Shown one piece after another: positions 6,662-10,142 of a stretch of 10,142 nucleotides of DNA (positions within the stretch are counted from its first letter, which is position 1; each line of letters begins with the position of its first letter). The notes beneath the pieces were generated by a model. It saw only the letters and a list, made by a program, of their open reading frames with translations, did not search any database and was not told where the DNA came from. The position numbers and the translations under genes were made by a program. This DNA is from Actinomycetota bacterium (GTDB lineage: Bacteria; Actinomycetota; Actinomycetes; S36-B12; UBA5976), in NCBI GenBank assembly GCA_947486505.1, contig CANKTT010000047.1:1-10142 (forward strand), read 5' to 3'.

Positions 6662-8308
6662 GTGACCGAGACAACTGCCCAAGACAAAGGGCTGAACTCA
6701 AAACTTCTTCCGGAACTTAAGGCTATGGCCGCTGGTTTGGGAATTGATGGCGCATCTGGAATGCGTAAAGCTGAACTTGTAAAGGCCATCGGCGCCAAGC
6801 AAGGTGGCGGTAGAGGCAGTCGATCTGCATCCCGTCCAGCTGGTGCTGCGAAGAAAGAAGTAGCCAGCGAAGAAAGCGCACCTCGCGAAGAACGTGCCCC
6901 GCGTGAGGCTCGCGCACCTCGCGAAGAACGTGAAGACCGCGCTCCACGCAATAACGAAGGTGAAGGCGAAGGCAGCGATCGTAGCGACCGTGGCGATCGC
7001 AATGACCGTGGCGATCGCAACGACCGCAATGGCCGCAACAATCGTCGGGGCCGAGATCGCAATGATCGCAATAGCAATGGCCGCAACAACCGTGGTGCCC
7101 GTGGCGGAGATCGTGATTACGACTTAGAAGTTTCTGAAGATGATGTACTTCTGCCAGTTGCAGGAATCATCGACATTCTCGATAACTATGCATTCGTTCG
7201 CACCTCTGGCTACTTGCCTGGTCCAAATGACGTTTACGTTTCAATGGGATTAGTTAAGCGCTTCTCACTTCGCAAGGGTGACGCAGTAACTGGTCAGGTT
7301 AAGCAGCCACGGGAAGGTGATCGCCCTCAAAAGTTCAATCCACTGGTTCGCATCGAATCTATAAATGGACTTGAGCCAGACGAGGCAATCAAGCGCGTTG
7401 ATTTCGGCAAACTAACTCCGCTTTACCCACAGGATCGCTTACGCCTAGAAACCGTGCCAAACAACTTAGTTACTCGCGTAATTGACTTAGTTGCCCCGAT
7501 TGGTAAGGGTCAGCGCGGTCTGATCGTTTCGCCTCCTAAGGCGGGAAAGACCATGATTTTGCAAAACATTGCAAATGCGATTGCCGAAAACAACCCAGAA
7601 GTTCACTTGATGGTTGTTCTAGTTGATGAGCGACCTGAAGAAGTCACCGACATGCAGCGTTCGGTTAAGGGTGAAGTTATTGCTTCCACCTTCGACCGAC
7701 CAGCTGAAGATCACACCACAATTGCTGAACTTGCAATTGAACGTGCAAAGCGTTTGGTTGAAATGGGTCATGACGTGGTTGTGCTACTTGACTCGATGAC
7801 TCGTCTTGGTCGTGCCTATAACCTTTCAGCCCCTGCATCCGGCCGAATTCTTTCCGGTGGTGTTGACTCTGCTGCGTTGTATCCACCTAAGAAATTCTTT
7901 GGTGCTGCCCGCAACATCGAAGAAGGTGGCTCACTAACAATCTTGGCAACTGCCCTTGTCGATACCGGCTCTCGAATGGACGAAGTTATCTTCGAAGAAT
8001 TCAAGGGAACTGGCAACATGGAACTTAAGCTTGATCGTCGTCTGGCAGATCGTCGCATCTTCCCAGCCGTTGATGTCGAAGCATCGGGAACTCGACGTGA
8101 AGAAATTCTTCTTGCTGCAGATGAACTAAAGGTGATTTGGAAGCTTCGTCGCGTGCTACACGCACTTGATTCACAGCAATCACTTGAATTGCTGTTAACC
8201 AAGCTTCGTGAAACCAAGAGCAACCTTGATTTCTTGATGCAGGTTCAAAAGACCACACCTGAAGCACCAGGTGGCATGGGCTCAGATTCGATGGATAACG
8301 TCGACTAA
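6662..8308 (+). CDS. rho: Transcription termination factor Rho with Arg/Asp/Asn-rich insertion
   Basis: Hexameric ATP-dependent RNA translocase that ends transcription of untranslated RNA. It has 548 residues against about 420 in E. coli; the excess is mostly one insertion. Residues 8-47 form the Rho_N helical domain ([28 protein letters not shown]). Residues 48-155 are disordered, first PREER/APRE-type repeats (74-96), then GDRNDR and NGRNN repeats (105-150). The OB-fold primary RNA-binding domain spans about 160-235 ([22 protein letters not shown]). The RecA-type motor follows: Walker A SPPKAGKT (290-297), VDERPEEV with the catalytic Glu (321-328), Walker B DVVVLLD (371-377), and the secondary RNA-site loops around 398-406 and 446-460. 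The motor is fully conserved. Such insertions are known in Micrococcus and Mycobacterium Rho, where they widen RNA binding. The position after thrB is the usual actinobacterial location. Confidence 0.98.
   Translation: MTETTAQDKGLNSKLLPELKAMAAGLGIDGASGMRKAELVKAIGAKQGGGRGSRSASRPAGAAKKEVASEESAPREERAPREARAPREEREDRAPRNNEGEGEGSDRSDRGDRNDRGDRNDRNGRNNRRGRDRNDRNSNGRNNRGARGGDRDYDLEVSEDDVLLPVAGIIDILDNYAFVRTSGYLPGPNDVYVSMGLVKRFSLRKGDAVTGQVKQPREGDRPQKFNPLVRIESINGLEPDEAIKRVDFGKLTPLYPQDRLRLETVPNNLVTRVIDLVAPIGKGQRGLIVSPPKAGKTMILQNIANAIAENNPEVHLMVVLVDERPEEVTDMQRSVKGEVIASTFDRPAEDHTTIAELAIERAKRLVEMGHDVVVLLDSMTRLGRAYNLSAPASGRILSGGVDSAALYPPKKFFGAARNIEEGGSLTILATALVDTGSRMDEVIFEEFKGTGNMELKLDRRLADRRIFPAVDVEASGTRREEILLAADELKVIWKLRRVLHALDSQQSLELLLTKLRETKSNLDFLMQVQKTTPEAPGGMGSDSMDNVD
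6876..7021 (+). repeat. Tandem and spaced direct repeats within the rho insertion
   Basis: A 21-bp sequence starting GCGCACCTCGCG occurs at 6876-6896 and again at 6912-6932 (36-bp period, 12 residues), encoding APREER twice. An 18-bp unit, GACCGTGGCGATCGCAAT/C, is repeated head to tail at 6986-7003 and 7004-7021, encoding DRGDRN twice, followed by degenerate copies to about 7100. The repeats suggest that the disordered arm grew by local duplication. Confidence 0.8.
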
Positions 8309-8319
8309 TTAAGTCATGC

Positions 8320-8359
8320 AAAGGTCCGATGCTCATCAGGGTGTCGGACCTTTTTGTTT
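8320..8359 (+). terminator. Intrinsic terminator of rho
   Basis: AAAGGTCCGA (8320-8329) pairs perfectly with TCGGACCTTT (8344-8353) as a 10-bp stem. The intervening 14 nt can extend it by five more pairs, three of them G-T wobbles, leaving an ATCA loop. The T-run TTTTTGTTT (8351-8359) follows. It starts 12 bases after the rho stop. It is the clearest terminator in the window and separates rho from the downstream surface-protein gene. Confidence 0.9.
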
Positions 8360-8490
8360 GGTCGACCCTAAAGCACACGCAGATTTCTAGCCAGCCAAAA
8401 CAACTCAAGTGGACACCGCTGAATGTCCTTATTAGCAACGTAGAAAGTTAGTCAATAGTTAAGGATTTGTTCATACTCATAAATGTGAAG

Positions 8491-8521
8491 GGCTAGCCAA
8501 ATTCGTTTCCCACGGTAAAGT
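8491..8521 (+). promoter_or_regulatory. Candidate leaderless promoter with palindrome for the LRR protein
   Basis: TAAAGT (8516-8521), a TANNNT-type -10 with four of six consensus matches, lies 7 nt before the GTG at 8529. Transcription would then start at or next to the start codon, giving a leaderless mRNA, common in actinobacteria. There is no Shine-Dalgarno. At the -35 position stands the perfect 8-bp palindrome GGCTAGCC (8491-8498) instead of a recognisable -35 box, so an operator or activator site is possible. The remainder of the 8360-8528 spacer holds no gene or RNA that I can recognise. Confidence 0.4.
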
Positions 8522-8528
8522 TGCTAAC

Positions 8529-10142
8529 GTGAAAAAATTGAATTCTGTGGCACGCATTGTTGCGGTCGGATTAGTTACAGCCCTAACAGTTAGCTTGCTG
8601 CCCGCAAATGCAAATGCAACAAGCCCGCTATCAGGTCAGTACAACTGCCAAACAGGTCTTCCTTCGGGGGATGGCCCGACATACACAATCACTGAAGGCG
8701 TTGTCACATCTGGCGGCAATTGCACCGGGGAAGTTGTAATTCCAGACGGTGTCATAAGCATTGGGGAGTGGGCGTTCGCAGGCGCAATCGGGCTAACTTC
8801 CATCACCATCCCGTCAAGTGTCACAAGCATCGGGGACGGTGCGTTCCAAGGCGCAACCGGTCTAACTTCCATCGCAGTGGATGCGGATAACCAGAGCTTT
8901 ACCTTAATCGATGGCGTGCTCCTGAATGAAGACGCAACTACATTGATCCAATACCCAGCTGGAAAGAGCGATACTTTTTACTCAATCCCGTCAAGTGTCA
9001 CAAGCCTTGGTGATTACGCGTTCGCATGGGCAACCAGGCTAACTTCCATCACCATCCCGTCAAGTGTCACAAGCATCGGGGAGTGGGTGTTCTTTGGCGC
9101 AACCGGGCTAACTTCGATCACTATCCCATCAAGTGTCACAAGCATCGGGAACTTCGCGTTCTATGGCGCAACCGGGCTAACTTCCATCACCTTTGCTCAG
9201 GGCAGCCAGCTAACAAGCATCGGGGGCTACGCGTTCGAAGGCGCAACCGGGCTAACTTCTATCACTATCCCATCAAGTGTCGCAAGCATCGGGGACGCCG
9301 CGTTCCAAGCCGCAAGCTCTCTGAAAGACGTTTACTTCCCAGGTAATGCTCCAGATTCTGTGGGCATCTTGGCCTTCAATTCCATAGCCAATGGAGCCAC
9401 CGCCCACATCAGCGCAACTGCCACAGGGTTTGGAAATGATCAATCTTGGAATGGTCTAGTAATTGACCGAGCCGTTGTTCGCTACGCAGTCAACTACAAC
9501 ACAGCCAGTGGCAGCGAAGTTACTCCAGGATCATTTACTTCCGGTGGCACAATCCAATCTGCGCCAACATCAACCCGCGCTGGTTACACACTTCTTGGCT
9601 GGTCAACGACTGCAGGCAGTACGGAAAACATAGTTACTTTCCCTTACACACCAACTGCATCTACTGACATTACGTTGCATGCAATCTGGACTTTGAACAA
9701 CGGAAGATTTAAGTGCACAACTGGCCTGCCACTTGAAGCAGATGACCCAAGCCCGGCTTACACAATTAGCAACGGTGTGATTTCTTCGTATTCAGGTGCT
9801 GATTGCACTGGCGCAGTAGTAATCCCAGAAGGTGTCACAAGCATCGGGGGCGGCGCGTTCTATGGCGCAACCGGGCTAACTTCCATCACCATCCCGTCAA
9901 GTGTCACTAGCATCGGGAACTACGCGTTCGCTTACGCAACCGGGCTAACTTCCATCGCAGTGGATGCGGATAACAAGAGCTTTACCTCAATCGATGGCGT
10001 GCTCCTTAATGAAGACGCAACTACGTTGATCCAATACCCAGCGGGTAAGAGCGATACTTTTTACTCAATCCCATCAAGTGTCACAAGCATCGGGTACGCC
10101 GCGTTTCTAGTCGCAACCAGGCTAACTTCCATCACTATCCCA
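8529..10142 (+). CDS. Secreted BspA-type leucine-rich-repeat protein with InlB-type repeat (3' end outside window)
   Basis: The frame is open from GTG 8529 to the last base: 538 codons without a stop. Residues 1-30 are a Sec signal peptide (MKK, hydrophobic core, cleavage probably after ANANA). A cysteine pair (Cys40, Cys65) precedes LRR block 1 (71-269) of 23-residue units of the form IPSSVTSIGxxAFxGATGLTSIT, the LRR_5/BspA consensus. A 36-residue variant segment (117-152, with DGVLLNEDATTLIQYPAGK) sits inside. A linker leads to an InlB B-repeat/Flg_new-like module (about 316-387: YAVNYNTASG, AGYTLLGWST, ITLHAIW). The cysteine module (Cys396, Cys426) and LRR block 2 (432 to edge) then begin again. 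BspA-like proteins are usually surface adhesins; the ligand here is unknown. No sorting signal or other anchor is visible because the C-terminus is missing. GTG is the only start after the in-frame TAA at 8460. Confidence 0.9.
   Translation, partial: MKKLNSVARIVAVGLVTALTVSLLPANANATSPLSGQYNCQTGLPSGDGPTYTITEGVVTSGGNCTGEVVIPDGVISIGEWAFAGAIGLTSITIPSSVTSIGDGAFQGATGLTSIAVDADNQSFTLIDGVLLNEDATTLIQYPAGKSDTFYSIPSSVTSLGDYAFAWATRLTSITIPSSVTSIGEWVFFGATGLTSITIPSSVTSIGNFAFYGATGLTSITFAQGSQLTSIGGYAFEGATGLTSITIPSSVASIGDAAFQAASSLKDVYFPGNAPDSVGILAFNSIANGATAHISATATGFGNDQSWNGLVIDRAVVRYAVNYNTASGSEVTPGSFTSGGTIQSAPTSTRAGYTLLGWSTTAGSTENIVTFPYTPTASTDITLHAIWTLNNGRFKCTTGLPLEADDPSPAYTISNGVISSYSGADCTGAVVIPEGVTSIGGGAFYGATGLTSITIPSSVTSIGNYAFAYATGLTSIAVDADNKSFTSIDGVLLNEDATTLIQYPAGKSDTFYSIPSSVTSIGYAAFLVATRLTSITIP
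8739..9335 (+). repeat. LRR block 1: 69-bp tandem repeats
   Basis: Seven LRR units begin at 8739, 8808, 8985, 9054, 9123, 9192 and 9267. Six are exactly 69 bp (23 codons) and one is 75 bp (9192-9266, FAQGSQLTSIG variant). A 108-bp non-repeat segment (8877-8984) separates units 2 and 3. Adjacent units share long DNA identities such as GCAACCGGGCTAACTTCCATC and ATCCCGTCAAGTGTCACAAG, so they are recently duplicated or homogenised, not just similar in protein. Confidence 0.9.
9474..9689 (+). other. InlB B-repeat (Flg_new-like) module between the two LRR blocks
   Basis: Residues 316-387 of the repeat protein read as a single Listeria/Bacteroides-type beta-grasp repeat: an N-terminal strand YAVNYN, a middle APTSTRAGYTLLGWS with the typical GY-x-x-x-GW core, and a terminal strand ITLHAIW. 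In internalins and many secreted proteins such modules act as rigid stalk or spacer units next to LRR domains. Unlike the LRR units, it appears only once in the window. Confidence 0.75.
9822..10142 (+). repeat. LRR block 2: second copy of the array, cut by window end
   Basis: Units begin at 9822, 9891, 10068 and 10137 (truncated), with the 108-bp variant segment at 9960-10067. Each element lies exactly 1083 bp (361 codons) after its counterpart in block 1. The 135 bases at 9954-10088 differ from 8871-9005 at seven positions only, of which five are synonymous. The two changes in protein are Gln to Lys and Leu to Ser. Confidence 0.9.

Noticed and set aside
6616..6720. Short frame starting at ATG 6616 and overlapping the rho start (about 34 codons)
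   Set aside because: It has no Shine-Dalgarno, is out of frame with rho and shows no leader-peptide features such as runs of one amino acid.
6640..7089. Minus-strand frame rich in Leu-Arg-Ser repeats
   Set aside because: It is antisense to the repetitive Arg/Asp-coding part of rho; the repeats come from the rho codons and there is no ribosome binding site or domain.
8025..8438. Minus-strand frame of 137 codons over the 3' end of rho
   Set aside because: It is antisense to conserved Rho motor sequence, crosses the terminator hairpin and shows no recognisable motif.
8360..8528. Small RNA, tRNA or small protein gene between the rho terminator and the LRR gene
   Set aside because: I see no tRNA-like fold or further terminator, and the only plus-strand ATG frames noticed are a few codons long (for example at 8423).
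8739..9335. Regularly spaced repeats resembling a CRISPR array
   Set aside because: The period is an exact multiple of three, there is no unique spacer/repeat division, and the reading frame is open throughout with an LRR consensus.
9026..9346. Plus-strand frame with NFHHHP/KCHKHR repeats
   Set aside because: It is the shifted frame of the 69-bp LRR repeats; the real frame gives a signal peptide and a clean LRR_5 consensus from 8529.

Overview
The window suggests a low-GC actinobacterium. The gene order argS-lysA-hom-thrC-thrB-rho is the classic actinobacterial arrangement. Rho carries the long Arg/Asp/Asn-rich insertion typical of that phylum, and the last gene looks leaderless with a GTG start. 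Base composition is only about 45-50% GC by eye (28 of 60 bases in one line I counted), which fits streamlined freshwater lineages such as the acI/Nanopelagicales group better than high-GC actinobacteria. The lineage guess is inference; no marker gene here settles it.

Layout. 1-675: the 3' end of argS (arginyl-tRNA synthetase), cut by the window edge. 678-2018: lysA (diaminopimelate decarboxylase), two bases after argS. 2011-3057, minus strand: an unrecognised multi-pass membrane protein, convergent with lysA and overlapping it by 8 bp. 3058-3236: a divergent control region with candidate promoters on both strands and several inverted repeats. 3237-6501: hom-thrC-thrB, a tightly packed plus-strand operon (2-bp gap, then a 1-bp TAATG overlap). 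6502-6661: the rho leader. 6662-8308: rho, followed by a strong intrinsic terminator (8320-8359). 8360-8528: a spacer with a candidate leaderless promoter. 8529-10142: the 5' part of a large secreted, repeat-built BspA-type leucine-rich-repeat protein that is still open at the window end.

How the genes work together. LysA makes L-lysine from meso-diaminopimelate. Hom, ThrB and ThrC convert aspartate semialdehyde through homoserine and phosphohomoserine to L-threonine. The left two thirds is therefore the terminal aspartate-family amino acid cluster, joined to a tRNA synthetase. Rho is a housekeeping transcription terminator that customarily sits next to thrB in this phylum.

The accessory parts are the minus-strand membrane gene wedged between lysA and hom, and the repeat protein after rho, where actinobacteria usually have rpmE-prfA. 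The repeat protein is the most interesting part. It has a signal peptide, a two-cysteine module, 23-residue LRR units, an InlB-type beta-grasp module, and then the same series starting again 1083 bp later with stretches about 95% identical at DNA level.
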